Of a stretch of DNA of 64,000 nt, positions 44,378 through 53,600 are shown in pieces (within the stretch, counting starts at the first letter, position 1; each line of letters begins with the position of its first letter). Location: assembly GCF_000423365.1 (NCBI RefSeq), contig NZ_AUHV01000002.1, forward strand, positions 1,072,394 to 1,136,393, written 5' to 3'. The translations under genes were made by a program, and so were the position numbers. Under the pieces are notes generated by a model. The model was given only the letters and a program-made list of their open reading frames with translations, did not search any database and was not told where the DNA came from. This DNA comes from Maritalea myrionectae DSM 19524. Lineage in GTDB: Bacteria > Pseudomonadota > Alphaproteobacteria > Rhizobiales > Devosiaceae.

Positions 44378-45602
44378 TTTTCTGCCCAAATATCTCTTCC
44401 AGCTTCTTGGCCAAAAACTCATCCTTCAAGTGCTTTTCGGGATCAAACGGCTCGGCGACAAGACGTTCATGCTGCCATTCCCGCTTTTCACCCTTTTGGG
44501 TTTTTGCCCGCCAACCGGTATTGACGCTTGCGAAGTGATAGCATTTGAAATCTTTTGATGCAGGATATGGGTTTAAGATGCCATACACACGATGCGTCCA
44601 AGGCATTGGAGTTGGTTTAGTTCGCCTCAGTTTTCCAGGCGCAACCACCCATTTGCGCAGGTGGTCTTGTCGGCCGAGGCGATCTTTGTTGCGAAAGTGA
44701 AATCCCTGAAACACCGATGCTTGCTCATCACCGACATTTCCCTGAACATTTTCGACCAGAAAACGGTCGAATTTGAGGGTTCCAAAATATCTTCTTTCGG
44801 CAGCTGCAAAGATCGATTTTCCAGATGAAGACAAGATCAGTTCGTCTATATCCACATTTAGTATCGAGGCCGCACGTAGGCCAAATCTTAGGTGGAATGC
44901 AGGAAACATTGGCGGTTGTGCAAACGAAACGTTTGGGTTGAGACCGTGGTCCTGTCCAACCTTGTCGATAACACCATAGATGAATGGCCACTCAACGACC
45001 TGAACGGATGATATGCCTTCAATATTTGTCAGATACGCTGAAAGATCCTCCGGATCATAAATGGACGAGTTATTGTCAAAGATGCATACGCTATCCGCAC
45101 CATGCTCTTTGACATAGAATTTGACCCAGTCCTCGATCCATTGCAGGTCGTTGTCTTGGTTCATCGTCAAAAGAACACGCTTACCTTGAAACCGTTCACA
45201 ATGGTTCGCGCCAATATCACCAACAATACGCTGCCCCGCAATCGTCAAAGCAAACTGGTGGTCGACCTCAGGCAGCTCCAGATAGCCAGCAATGTTTTCG
45301 TGGCTTTTGACGAGCTTAAGCTGACCAATATGCCCAGACTGTATGCCCTCAACTCGGCAATTGACTAAATCATCCAAAAGATTTTTGGGATCCGGTCCAA
45401 CAAACCACACACGCTTTCCGTTCGCGTCACGGAACACATCGTAGAAAAGCCCAAACCGGTCAAAGCCTTCCCAAAAATCCCCGGCACGCGCCAAGTCCGG
45501 CCTGTCTGGCTGACGTGTTAATCCGCCGTTGGATGCCAGAAAAACTGGATTTGGTTGATTGACTGCTGACATCGGGTCGGCTCCACCGGTTCTTTCATTC
45601 AA
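44370..45602 (-). CDS. GT92/DUF23-like glycosyltransferase, copy 1
   Basis: 410 residues (a start at 45572 would remove ten). Core: LLTMNQDNDLQWIEDWVKFY, VCIFDNNSSIYDPEDL, ASILNVDIDELIL (metal site), HFRNKDRLGRQDHL, HFASVNTGWRAK. It begins 3 bp after pheT, an unusual place for a glycosyltransferase, and is probably co-transcribed. It may act on a surface polysaccharide, an inference only. Confidence 0.82.
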   Translation of the reverse strand: MNERTGGADPMSAVNQPNPVFLASNGGLTRQPDRPDLARAGDFWEGFDRFGLFYDVFRDANGKRVWFVGPDPKNLLDDLVNCRVEGIQSGHIGQLKLVKSHENIAGYLELPEVDHQFALTIAGQRIVGDIGANHCERFQGKRVLLTMNQDNDLQWIEDWVKFYVKEHGADSVCIFDNNSSIYDPEDLSAYLTNIEGISSVQVVEWPFIYGVIDKVGQDHGLNPNVSFAQPPMFPAFHLRFGLRAASILNVDIDELILSSSGKSIFAAAERRYFGTLKFDRFLVENVQGNVGDEQASVFQGFHFRNKDRLGRQDHLRKWVVAPGKLRRTKPTPMPWTHRVYGILNPYPASKDFKCYHFASVNTGWRAKTQKGEKREWQHERLVAEPFDPEKHLKDEFLAKKLEEIFGQKNG

Positions 45603-45605
45603 GCC

Positions 45606-48032
45606 CTATCCCCGCAATTCAGCCTTTGTGGCTTTTTGCACAGCAGCAACCACTTTTTGGCTGATCGCGTCGATTTCTTCGTCGGTGAGGGTTTTGTCTT
45701 TGGGTTGAATGGTCACTTCAATCGCCAAGGATTTTTTCCCTTCGCCCAAATTGCTGCCTTCAAACACGTCGAACAAGCTGACATTTGTAATCAGCTTCTT
45801 GTCGGCTGATCCGGCGGCTTTGAGCAATTTGCCCGCTTCGACAGATTGATCGGCCACGAAAGCGAAGTCGCGTTTCACGGTTTGTAGGTCGGATATGGTC
45901 AAAGCAGGTTTCGCCTTGGTGGCTTTTGCCCGAGGTTGCGGAATCGCGTCCAGATTTAGCTCGAATGCGGCAATGTTTTTGGGCAAATCCAAGTCTTTGA
46001 TCAGTTTGGGGTGCAGCTCACCGAACCACCCGATGATATTTTTTGGCCCCAACTGCACGCGGCCGCCCCGGCCCGGATGCGACCATGTTGCGGGCTCAGC
46101 TACAATTTGCAGATTGTTGGGATCGACACCCAACTGCGCCAATGTCTCAAACAGATCGGCCTTAGCTTCAAACACATCTGGTTTTTCTGCTTTGCCCTGC
46201 CAATGGCGGCCCACTTGGCTATAAGTGTCCAAGCCAGCACGTACGCCAGCGGCATAGTTATGTTGCCCATCTGGAGCGGCGGTTTTAAACACCTGACCAA
46301 CTTCGAAAAGCGACAAGTTGGCAATGCCTCGGTTGGTGTTGCGGTTGACCGCTGCCAGCAAGCCGGGAAGCAAAGAGGGGCGCATATCGCTTAGTTCTGC
46401 GCTGATCGGATTTTCCAACTTCAGCTCATCTTGGCCGCCGCCAAAGGCTGCTGCTTCTTTTTCAGAAACAAAGGACCAAGTCACTGCTTCATTAAAGCCA
46501 CGCGCCGCCAAAGCCCGCCGCGCAATACGACGACGGTTTTGAATCGTTGTGAGCATTTTAGGCGCAACGCTGGTGAGACGCGGCAATGGATCAACAGGCA
46601 CATTGTCGACGCCGACAATGCGCATCACTTCTTCCACCAAATCTGCTTTGCCCTCAATGTCGGGCCGGTAAGACGGCACCGCCACTTTCACCACATCGCC
46701 AGATCCAGCCACCCAAAAGCCCAGACGGCTCAATACGGCCTTCACCTCGACGAAAGGTACCTTCAAACCGGTCAGGCGGGTGATTTCCGCCAGTGGGAAG
46801 TCGATGACTTTTTCCTCAGGTTGCACATCGCCTGTGACGGTGATTTCGTGCACTTCGCCACCGCAAATCTCCAAAATCAGTTTGGTGGCCAATTCGAGAC
46901 CTGCGATCGTCAGCTCTGGATCAACATGGCGTTCCAGCCGATAACGCGCATCAGAATTGATGCCGGTTTTGCGGCCAGTTTGCGCGATTTCGATCGGTTC
47001 CCACCATGCACTTTCCAAAAACAAGCTGGTGGTGTCTTCGGTACAACCGCTTTCTTCACCGCCCATAATGCCGCCAATACAAAGCGGGCCATTATCATCA
47101 GCTAAGATACACATGGTTTCGTCAAGCTGATAGGTTTTGCCGTCCAGCGCTAAAATCTCTTCGCCTTTTTTGGCGTTGCGCGCGTGGAACTGGCCGTTGA
47201 TTTTGTCAGCGTCGTAGGCGTGCAGCGGGCGGCCACGATCGTAAGACACATAGTTAGTGATGTCGGCCAACGCGTTGATGGGCCGCAGACCGATCGCGAT
47301 CAAACGCTGCTGCATCCATTCGGGCGATGCGCCATTTTTTACGTTTTTGAACAAGCGGCCAGCAAATTGCTGACAGGCTTGGGGCTCACCCTCGCCAAAG
47401 CGAAACTCAACAGAAATATCGCCTTTGCCGTCCAATGTTGCAGGCACAGGTTGGACAGTACCGTCCTTCAATTCACCAACGCCCACGGCGGCCAGGTCGC
47501 GTGCGACACCGTAAATGCCGGTGCAATCGCCACGGTTGGGGGTGATGGCGATGTCGATCACCACATCGTTCAGTTTGGCATAATCAACATAGCGCTCGCC
47601 TACGGGCGCATCCGCTGGCAAATCAATGACGCCGTCATGATCGTCAGACAGGAGCAATTCACGCTCAGAACACAGCATGCCATTGCTTTCTTCGCCGCGG
47701 ATCACGCCTTTGGACAACACAAAATCTGTGCCGGGAATATAGGTGCCTGAAGCGGCGAACACGCCCTTCATGCCCGTGCGCGCATTGGGGGCGCCGCACA
47801 CCACTTTCACGGGGTCGCCTTTGCCAGTGCTCACTATGCACACTTTTAGCTTGTCCGCATTGGGGTGTTTTTCAGCGGAAAGAACTTCGCAAACTGTAAA
47901 ATCCGCGAGTGCTTTTGCCTGATCTTCAACCTCTTCCACCTCAAGTCCGATCTGGGTGAGGGTTTCAATGATCTCATCGTTGGACGCAGTGGTGTCCAGA
48001 TGATCTTTTAGCCAGTCAATTGTAAATTTCAT
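45606..48032 (-). CDS. pheT: Phenylalanyl-tRNA synthetase beta subunit
   Basis: 808 residues, full length. N-terminal tRNA-binding (EMAP-like) domain at about 40-150 (VCEVLSAEKHPNADKLKVC, VVCGAPNARTGMKGVFA), B3/B4 editing region (NRGDCTGIYGVARDLA), B5, catalytic-like core (RPSLLPGLLAAVNRN), and C-terminal anticodon-binding FDX-ACB domain (LQTVKRDFAFVADQSV). Pairs with pheS; an exonuclease-ASCH gene lies between the two. Confidence 0.98.
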   Translation of the reverse strand: MKFTIDWLKDHLDTTASNDEIIETLTQIGLEVEEVEDQAKALADFTVCEVLSAEKHPNADKLKVCIVSTGKGDPVKVVCGAPNARTGMKGVFAASGTYIPGTDFVLSKGVIRGEESNGMLCSERELLLSDDHDGVIDLPADAPVGERYVDYAKLNDVVIDIAITPNRGDCTGIYGVARDLAAVGVGELKDGTVQPVPATLDGKGDISVEFRFGEGEPQACQQFAGRLFKNVKNGASPEWMQQRLIAIGLRPINALADITNYVSYDRGRPLHAYDADKINGQFHARNAKKGEEILALDGKTYQLDETMCILADDNGPLCIGGIMGGEESGCTEDTTSLFLESAWWEPIEIAQTGRKTGINSDARYRLERHVDPELTIAGLELATKLILEICGGEVHEITVTGDVQPEEKVIDFPLAEITRLTGLKVPFVEVKAVLSRLGFWVAGSGDVVKVAVPSYRPDIEGKADLVEEVMRIVGVDNVPVDPLPRLTSVAPKMLTTIQNRRRIARRALAARGFNEAVTWSFVSEKEAAAFGGGQDELKLENPISAELSDMRPSLLPGLLAAVNRNTNRGIANLSLFEVGQVFKTAAPDGQHNYAAGVRAGLDTYSQVGRHWQGKAEKPDVFEAKADLFETLAQLGVDPNNLQIVAEPATWSHPGRGGRVQLGPKNIIGWFGELHPKLIKDLDLPKNIAAFELNLDAIPQPRAKATKAKPALTISDLQTVKRDFAFVADQSVEAGKLLKAAGSADKKLITNVSLFDVFEGSNLGEGKKSLAIEVTIQPKDKTLTDEEIDAISQKVVAAVQKATKAELRG

Positions 48033-48037
48033 CGGTT

Positions 48038-49054
48038 TTACTCTTTTGTCGTCGTTTGATCCGCTAACGCTTCAATCAGCTTAAAGCGCTCGCACACCAG
48101 TTTCATTTCGGGTGAAAACCCGCCATTCCGGGTAAAAAATTCTTTGTGGCCATCATGCCAATATTGATAGCTCAAATCCCCTTCGCCTTCGGCGCGGGCA
48201 AAATCCTCATCCACTTCGTCAAAGCGTTTCACCTCCACTGAGGTCGTTTCGATGATGCATTGGGGCACGCCGTCCCAGTTGGGCACAATGTAGCGCTTCC
48301 CCACTTCAGGCAAAGGTTCGCCATCGGCTTCATAATGTACCAGCGCCCCACAGGTCGCGGTTTTCTTGCCCGCAACAATCAGGCCAACCAGTTCGTTGCA
48401 CAGGGTTTCGCTGTCGCCAAATTCAGAGATTTCGAGCTGGCGCAAATGTTGCGGCAGGCTGGAAACAATGAAGAAGCGCTTGAGCAAATGGGCAAAGCCG
48501 CGGGCGTCATCAATGGCGAAATGGCTGTGCGGCTGGAACCCAATCCAGCTATCAGGCACCCGCCGTGTGGTCCATTCCTGATGCGGCACGCCAGCCAAAA
48601 TGCCCGACATGGTGTAAATATCCGCCGCCCCGCCGCTAAAGATCACTTGGCTGTGGGTGGGGCCAGAAAAGACGCGCGAACGGGTATAAAGATCCAAATA
48701 ATGATCGATGAAGATGCCGTCAAAAATGAGTGGCGCGGCGGCGAACACCTTGCGCCCCTCAAAGCCCTTCACCCACGCGGCATATTCCTTCATCACCTTT
48801 TCCGGTGATTGGGCATTTTCGGTGGCCGCCTTATAGGCATCGGGTTCGGTCTTCCACCATTCCATGGTTTTAGGGTCGGGCACCCGGTCTTTGCGCGGCT
48901 CAAGCACAGCTTGAAACTCACCCAAAAACTGGCCACGGCGATTCATCGCCACACTGGCAAAGCTCAGCATAGAGTTGCGCAGGGGGCTGGGGCCATCGCT
49001 TTCAATGTCGGTCACGATATAGATTTCTTCCATATCGCTGACGGGCATGGTCAC
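48038..49054 (-). CDS. DnaQ-like exonuclease fused to an ASCH domain
   Basis: 338 residues. About 1-180: RNase H-fold 3'-5' exonuclease, with [12 protein letters not shown] giving D-x-E, an [16 protein letters not shown] segment, and [14 protein letters not shown] for the last acidic motif. About 195-330: ASCH domain ([59 protein letters not shown]). ASCH domains bind RNA or hydrolyse modified nucleosides. The fusion may process RNA, but no function is known. GTG start overlaps the pheS stop by 4 bp with GGAGGA 8 bp before it. Confidence 0.85.
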   Translation of the reverse strand: MTMPVSDMEEIYIVTDIESDGPSPLRNSMLSFASVAMNRRGQFLGEFQAVLEPRKDRVPDPKTMEWWKTEPDAYKAATENAQSPEKVMKEYAAWVKGFEGRKVFAAAPLIFDGIFIDHYLDLYTRSRVFSGPTHSQVIFSGGAADIYTMSGILAGVPHQEWTTRRVPDSWIGFQPHSHFAIDDARGFAHLLKRFFIVSSLPQHLRQLEISEFGDSETLCNELVGLIVAGKKTATCGALVHYEADGEPLPEVGKRYIVPNWDGVPQCIIETTSVEVKRFDEVDEDFARAEGEGDLSYQYWHDGHKEFFTRNGGFSPEMKLVCERFKLIEALADQTTTKE

Positions 49055-50154
49055 GAAGACAATCCTCCAAACAGGGTCGGCAGATCCAGTGGGCGGAAGC
49101 CATAATGGTCGAGCCAGCGTTGATCAGCGCCAAAGAAATCGCGCAGGTCAGGCATGCCATATTTCAGCATGGCGATCCGGTCGATGCCCATGCCCCAAGC
49201 AAAGCCTTGATAGATATCAGGGTCGAGCCCACAATTGCGGATCACATTGGGGTGCACCATGCCGCAGCCCAGAATTTCCATCCAGTCGCTGCCTTCGCCA
49301 ATTTTCACTTCATTGCCGGAGCGGTCGCACTGCACATCCACTTCCATGGATGGTTCGGTGAACGGGAAGAATGACGGGCGGAAGCGGGTTTTAACGTGAT
49401 CAACTTCAAAGAAGGCGGTCAAAAACTCTTCCAGCACCCAGCGCAACTGGCCGATATGTGATGATTTATCAATCACCAAGCCTTCCAACTGGTGGAACAT
49501 GGGTGTGTGGGTCTGGTCGCTGTCGCAACGGTAGGTGCGGCCCGGAATCACGATGCGGATCGGCGGCTCCTGATTTTCCATGGTGCGGATTTGCACCGGT
49601 GAGGTGTGCGTGCGCAGCACCATCTTGCCTTGATTGGAGCCTTCACCCTCTTGCTGCTTCATGAAGAACGTGTCGTGCATTTCGCGCGCGGGGTGACCTT
49701 CGGGGAAGTTCAACGCGGTGAAATTGTAATAGTCGCTTTCAATATCGGGGCCTTCGGCAATGGCGAACCCCATATCGGAAAAGATCGCAGTGATTTCATC
49801 AATGGTTTGGCTGATCGGGTGGATAGAGCCGCGCTGCATGGGCCCTTGTTGCAGCGGCAGGGTAATGTCCACTTTTTCAGCCGCCAACTTGGCATCCAGC
49901 GCCGCATTTTCCAATTGCTCTGCCTTGGCTTCAATCACCTCGGCGATTTCGGTTTTTAGGCCATTGAGCGCGGGGCCAGCCACTTTGCGCTCTTCGGGGG
50001 TCATTTTGCCCAAGCCTTTCAGCTGTTCAGAAATGGAACCCTTTTTGCCCAAGGCGCCAACCCGAACCGCATCCAGTTCTTTTAGGTCAGCCGCGTTTTC
50101 AACCGCAGCCAGGATTTCAGATTTGAGCGCGTCCAGCGCTTTGGTATCAACCAT
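49051..50154 (-). CDS. pheS: Phenylalanyl-tRNA synthetase alpha subunit
   Basis: 367 residues. N-terminal coiled-coil arm (about 1-95), then class II core: [31 protein letters not shown], motif 2 [17 protein letters not shown] and motif 3 [17 protein letters not shown]. Together with pheT it charges tRNA-Phe. First gene of a run that continues through the exonuclease-ASCH gene, pheT and two glycosyltransferases. Confidence 0.98.
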   Translation of the reverse strand: MVDTKALDALKSEILAAVENAADLKELDAVRVGALGKKGSISEQLKGLGKMTPEERKVAGPALNGLKTEIAEVIEAKAEQLENAALDAKLAAEKVDITLPLQQGPMQRGSIHPISQTIDEITAIFSDMGFAIAEGPDIESDYYNFTALNFPEGHPAREMHDTFFMKQQEGEGSNQGKMVLRTHTSPVQIRTMENQEPPIRIVIPGRTYRCDSDQTHTPMFHQLEGLVIDKSSHIGQLRWVLEEFLTAFFEVDHVKTRFRPSFFPFTEPSMEVDVQCDRSGNEVKIGEGSDWMEILGCGMVHPNVIRNCGLDPDIYQGFAWGMGIDRIAMLKYGMPDLRDFFGADQRWLDHYGFRPLDLPTLFGGLSS

Positions 50155-50238
50155 TTGTTCGGACCCCTTGTCCCGTTTATTCGTTTAAGCAGCGAGAAGA
50201 TTTGCGCACCATATAGGCGCACAAAGCCTTTAAACACA

Positions 50239-50282
50239 AAAGCCTTGCGCCAACCCCAGACTGGAGGATGGCGCAAGGCTTT
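50239..50282 (-). terminator. Hairpin between rplT and pheS (terminator or attenuator)
   Basis: AAAGCCTTGCGCCA (50239-50252)/TGGCGCAAGGCTTT (50269-50282), a perfect 14-bp stem, followed on the minus strand by TTTTGTGTTT. It ends the rpmI-rplT transcript, and could also act as an attenuator before pheST, which is attenuated in E. coli. Confidence 0.8.
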
Positions 50283-50317
50283 AAATTCGGCCTCAGAAAA
50301 GATAAGGCGAGGAGTGC

Positions 50318-50719
50318 TTAGCTGGCAACCCGAGCGTGGGTTGTCGCGTCAACATCCTTAAGGTAACCGAGCGCTTTTTTGGCAGTTTCCACCAGCGCTT
50401 TGAAGCTTTCTGGCTCACGAACGGCCAGGTCAGCCAATACTTTACGGTCAACCGCAACCTCAGCTTTGCTGAGGCCGTCGATAAATCGACCATATGTCAA
50501 GCCATGCTCGCGAACAGCAGCGTTGATACGCTGGATCCACAATGCACGGAAATTACGTTTTCTCGCCTTCCGGTCGCGATATGCGTACTGACCCGCTTTT
50601 TCCACCGCTTGCTTTGCAACGCGAATGGTATTCTTGCGACGGCCATAATAACCTTTGGCTGATTTGAGCACCTTTTTATGACGGGCGTGGCTCGTTGCGC
50701 CTCTTTTTACACGTGACAT
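50318..50719 (-). CDS. rplT: 50S ribosomal protein L20
   Basis: 133 residues; binds 23S rRNA early in large-subunit assembly. Typical sequence: [27 protein letters not shown] (read as [16 protein letters not shown] and [10 protein letters not shown]), [42 protein letters not shown] little longer than the 117-120 of many bacteria because of an acidic C-terminal tail, as in other alphaproteobacteria. 26 bp after rpmI. Confidence 0.98.
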   Translation of the reverse strand: MSRVKRGATSHARHKKVLKSAKGYYGRRKNTIRVAKQAVEKAGQYAYRDRKARKRNFRALWIQRINAAVREHGLTYGRFIDGLSKAEVAVDRKVLADLAVREPESFKALVETAKKALGYLKDVDATTHARVAS

Positions 50720-50745
50720 GGATTTAGTCCTTAAAAGTCAGATTA

Positions 50746-50943
50746 TTAGGCGTAGGGCAGGAATTTTTTCACCGTGCGTGCATCTTGTGCACACATTGCG
50801 CTCGTACCACGGTTTTGACGGATATATTTACCGTTGTGGCTGATCAAACGGTGGCGTTTGCCTGCTGCTGCGGCCATGACTTTGCCAGTGCCAGTCACTT
50901 TAAAGCGCTTTTTAGCGCCAGACTTTGTCTTAAGCTTGGGCAT
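50746..50943 (-). CDS. rpmI: 50S ribosomal protein L35
   Basis: 65 residues: [20 protein letters not shown], then [15 protein letters not shown] and a basic tail. Standard length and N-terminus. First gene of the rpmI-rplT transcript, with its own promoter upstream and without the usual infC before it. Confidence 0.98.
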   Translation of the reverse strand: MPKLKTKSGAKKRFKVTGTGKVMAAAAGKRHRLISHNGKYIRQNRGTSAMCAQDARTVKKFLPYA

Positions 50944-51054
50944 TTTGCTTTTCCTTCTTGTTGCCTCATCCCCGGTGGGATTTGGCGGGTTTTAAGCATT
51001 ATGGATCGACACGGCATACCCTTTTCAGGCCGGACGATCCGCTTGAACTTGAGG

Positions 51055-51083
51055 GTTATAAGAGCACACAGTGCAAAATGCAA
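51055..51083 (-). promoter_or_regulatory. Sigma-70-type promoter of rpmI-rplT
   Basis: On the minus strand TTGCAT, 17 bp, TATAAC (-35 at 51078-51083, -10 at 51055-51060). It leaves a leader of about 105 nt before the rpmI ATG, which could house L20-type autogenous control. Confidence 0.6.
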
Positions 51084-51111
51084 GCCTTGTGCGCTGTTCT
51101 TTTAGCGGTTT

Positions 51112-51447
51112 TTACACGTCGTGCTGGTCAATCAGAATATCATTGCCATCAGGGTCTTTGAACAAGGCCATTTTGGGATAGTCCTCACCTCCCATTTGCC
51201 GTGAATAGTCCACCCCCATCTCATCCAGCTTTTTGTGGATTGGTTTTATATCCTTTGGATTGAACGTCATGATGTTTTGTTCAAACATGCCTTGGAAAAT
51301 TCCCACTTTGGCATCGCCATTTTGCAGCACCAGCCAGTTTTGTGCCTGATCGCCAGCGACGATTTCAAACCCCAAATTTTGATAAAATTGCTTCGACACT
51401 TCAATGTCTTTGACATTCAAGCTCACCGAAAAACGTCCCAGTTCCAT
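51112..51447 (-). CDS. VOC/glyoxalase-fold protein
   Basis: 111 residues with two beta-alpha-beta-beta-beta modules: RFSVSLNVKDIEVSKQFYQNLGF and LFKDPDGNDILIDQ, and a WLVLQNGDAKVGIF strand. Metal ligands are not obvious (few histidines), so it may be a binding protein. It ends the gap next to the rpmI promoter. Function unknown. Confidence 0.9.
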   Translation of the reverse strand: MELGRFSVSLNVKDIEVSKQFYQNLGFEIVAGDQAQNWLVLQNGDAKVGIFQGMFEQNIMTFNPKDIKPIHKKLDEMGVDYSRQMGGEDYPKMALFKDPDGNDILIDQHDV

Positions 51448-51454
51448 TTTGTCC

Positions 51455-51991
51455 TCACATTGCCTGATTGTTCATTTTTGATTTTGTCCAGAAATAGTGG
51501 CCAAGCCCGCCCAGCACTGAAACCACAAGCCCGATCATCCAAACAGTTGCTGCCATCACCAAAAACACCATGATGGGTTGAGCAAACATTTCGCGTTGCG
51601 CCATGGCCTCTTCCACCATGCGCTCATATTCCGGACCTTCTTGCACCGGCAGTGTGCTCAAATAATACTCGAAATAGGCGTCCATAAAGCCGGGATTGAT
51701 CATAAAGGTATAGATCACGTCACATATGGCGAAGATTGTGCCGGCGATCACGGCGATACCCACACCAAATATAATGCGCTGCCACAGGCTTTGCTTATCG
51801 GCCCGCTCATTAAACTGTTTGTGCATGGCGAAAAGAATGATGGCCAGAGCGGCGATCATCCCCACATAGCCTGTGACTTCCGCTATGCCCATATTTTGCG
51901 CTTGATTGCCGGCCACCACAAAATATGAGCCGAACATAAATATGGTCATGACCGCGCCAACAATGACGCCCCATTTAAAGATTGTTTGCAT
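51455..51991 (-). CDS. DUF4199-like membrane protein
   Basis: 178 residues from the ATG at 51991 (GGGGGAAGAA upstream). Four spans: WGVIVGAVMTIFMFGSYFVV, VTGYVGMIAALAIILFAM, IIFGVGIAVIAGTIFAICDVIYTF and VFLVMAATVWMIGLVVSVLGG, with an acidic loop (EEAMAQREMFAQP). This matches DUF4199. It follows a LuxR-type gene, a frequent pairing, suggesting control by it. Confidence 0.85.
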   Translation of the reverse strand: MQTIFKWGVIVGAVMTIFMFGSYFVVAGNQAQNMGIAEVTGYVGMIAALAIILFAMHKQFNERADKQSLWQRIIFGVGIAVIAGTIFAICDVIYTFMINPGFMDAYFEYYLSTLPVQEGPEYERMVEEAMAQREMFAQPIMVFLVMAATVWMIGLVVSVLGGLGHYFWTKSKMNNQAM

Positions 51992-52075
51992 TTCTTCCCC
52001 CAAAAGCGTTTTTGCGGGATTTATCTTGACCGATCAGGGTGCACTTGTCCTCCCCCAAAAGGAGGAAGCGGGACA

Positions 52076-52501
52076 TTATTCAATCAAACCAAGGGCGCGC
52101 GCCTCGCTGGCCGCCTCTGTGCGATTGGCCACATCCAGCTTTGAAAAAATGTTCTTCACATGGGTTTTGATGGTGGATGGCGCCACCTTCAGCTGCGCAG
52201 CGATCTGCTTGTTGGTGTAGCCATGCACCAGAAAAATCAACACGTCGGTCTCGCGTTCTGTGAGACCAATTTCGGCGATACGCCGCGCGTCGCGCACTGG
52301 AACCGATGGGCGCAACATGCCGAGTTTGGGCCGCGCCCAGAGCCAAACGCCGACACCACCGAGCACCAGAAAGATCAAAGCAATTAGGGTTGGATAAAGC
52401 CCGCCTGGCCAAAAATAGGCGTAAGAATTGCGCCGCAAAAATTCCAGCAAGATCAGAAACAGCGCCAGCAAACCGCCATATCTGAATATCGCTCCACTCA
52501 T
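52076..52501 (-). CDS. Membrane-anchored LuxR-type regulator
   Basis: 141 residues. Two N-terminal membrane helices (YGGLLALFLILLEFL and LYPTLIALIFLVLGGVGVWLW), then a LuxR DNA-binding domain (GLTERETDVLIFLVHGYTNKQIAAQLKVAPSTIKTHVKNIFSKLDV, in pieces LTERETDVLIFLVHGYTNKQ and STIKTHVKNIFSKL). No receiver domain. Probably regulates the adjacent DUF4199 gene. Confidence 0.92.
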   Translation of the reverse strand: MSGAIFRYGGLLALFLILLEFLRRNSYAYFWPGGLYPTLIALIFLVLGGVGVWLWARPKLGMLRPSVPVRDARRIAEIGLTERETDVLIFLVHGYTNKQIAAQLKVAPSTIKTHVKNIFSKLDVANRTEAASEARALGLIE

Positions 52502-52652
52502 CACGCCAACCTCATTTGCTTCCGAAGCTTTTTAGCTTTGCCTAACTTATGACACACAGACTTTACTGCTGCTGGAATAAATTCCCTTACATTCCGCAAA
52601 GGTTTTGTTAACCTAGGGTTATATTTATAGCAGTTTTTTGAGAATTTTCTCG

Positions 52653-53600
52653 ATGCCCTCTCCATTTCTAGAACGCCACATTTCTGGCTATAAAAACGCT
52701 TTCAATGATTATTTGCGCTATGGCACGCCGATTGAGCGTAGCCTTAAAACGAAGGCGCAGCGCCACACCGGCTATTATATCTGGACGACGCGGCAGGATC
52801 AAAAAGTCCGCCCCTCACATGCAGCCAATCACGGCAAAATTTTTGCATGGGATAACCCGCCACCCACAGGCCATCCCGGCGAGGATTTTGGTTGCCGCTG
52901 CCGCGCGGTGCCCTATGTGCCCAGCAGTGCCGAACAGTTTGAGATTAAGTTGCATGATGTTTCTGACAATGGACGCGCCTGGAGCGACATTGATTATGTA
53001 CTGCATTATTTCTATGGCAAAGGCCGAGCGATTAGACTGCGCAATACGGGCAATCTCGTCAAAGTGGTGCGGGAATATCGCAGAGAAGCCATTGATGACC
53101 CCGCAAGACTGCCTGGTCAAATTGCTGATGAAGCGCGGAAATTCAAAGCGTGGGAAAGGGAGGGCGTTGCGTTTTCCTATCCATTTGGTTCGACTTACCC
53201 GATGAAGGATGTCGTTTTCTCTTTGGGCACGACCACGATACGCGGCAAATTCAACGGCCGCTGCCAAAGGATTGGTGACAAACTGCAAATTGAAGGCAAA
53301 ATTAATTTTGAGTTGTGGGACGAGTTTCTAGACCCACTTAATATCGGTGCCTACCTCAGAGACAACAATATTGATCCGCATTCTGATGAAATCATTATGC
53401 ATGATGCATTGGAGAAGCTGCGGCGGCGTCTGCGCCTCCATTTGCCCAAGATAGATGGCGATATTTTGTGGCATCGTCTCAGACGGAAAGATTTGCGGGA
53501 GATACCCGGCAGCAAGTTTTACGCAATCACGGACAATTGGCGCGGCACCGTCATCGCAAGGGTAAATGTCGATGGGACAGCAAGCAGATTCAAGAAATAG
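52653..53600 (+). CDS. MuF-domain protein with a putative toxin C-terminus
   Basis: 315 residues from the ATG at 52653 (a TTG at 52638 adds five). The N-terminal ~85 residues carry the phage Mu F / minor-head signature: KAQRHTGYYIWTTRQDQKVRPSH, NHGKIFAWDNPPPTGHPGEDFGCRCRAVPYV (read in pieces WTTRQDQKVRPSHAANHG and GHPGEDFGCRCRAVP). The rest is not phage head protein. It has GTTTIRGKFNG, LQIEGKINFELWDEFLDPL and a terminal SKFYAITDNWRGTVIARV, a strand pattern that recalls lipid II-degrading bacteriocins, though this is weak. MuF domains front polymorphic toxins. A membrane-anchored protein is encoded overlapping its 3' end. Confidence 0.7.
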   Translation: MPSPFLERHISGYKNAFNDYLRYGTPIERSLKTKAQRHTGYYIWTTRQDQKVRPSHAANHGKIFAWDNPPPTGHPGEDFGCRCRAVPYVPSSAEQFEIKLHDVSDNGRAWSDIDYVLHYFYGKGRAIRLRNTGNLVKVVREYRREAIDDPARLPGQIADEARKFKAWEREGVAFSYPFGSTYPMKDVVFSLGTTTIRGKFNGRCQRIGDKLQIEGKINFELWDEFLDPLNIGAYLRDNNIDPHSDEIIMHDALEKLRRRLRLHLPKIDGDILWHRLRRKDLREIPGSKFYAITDNWRGTVIARVNVDGTASRFKK

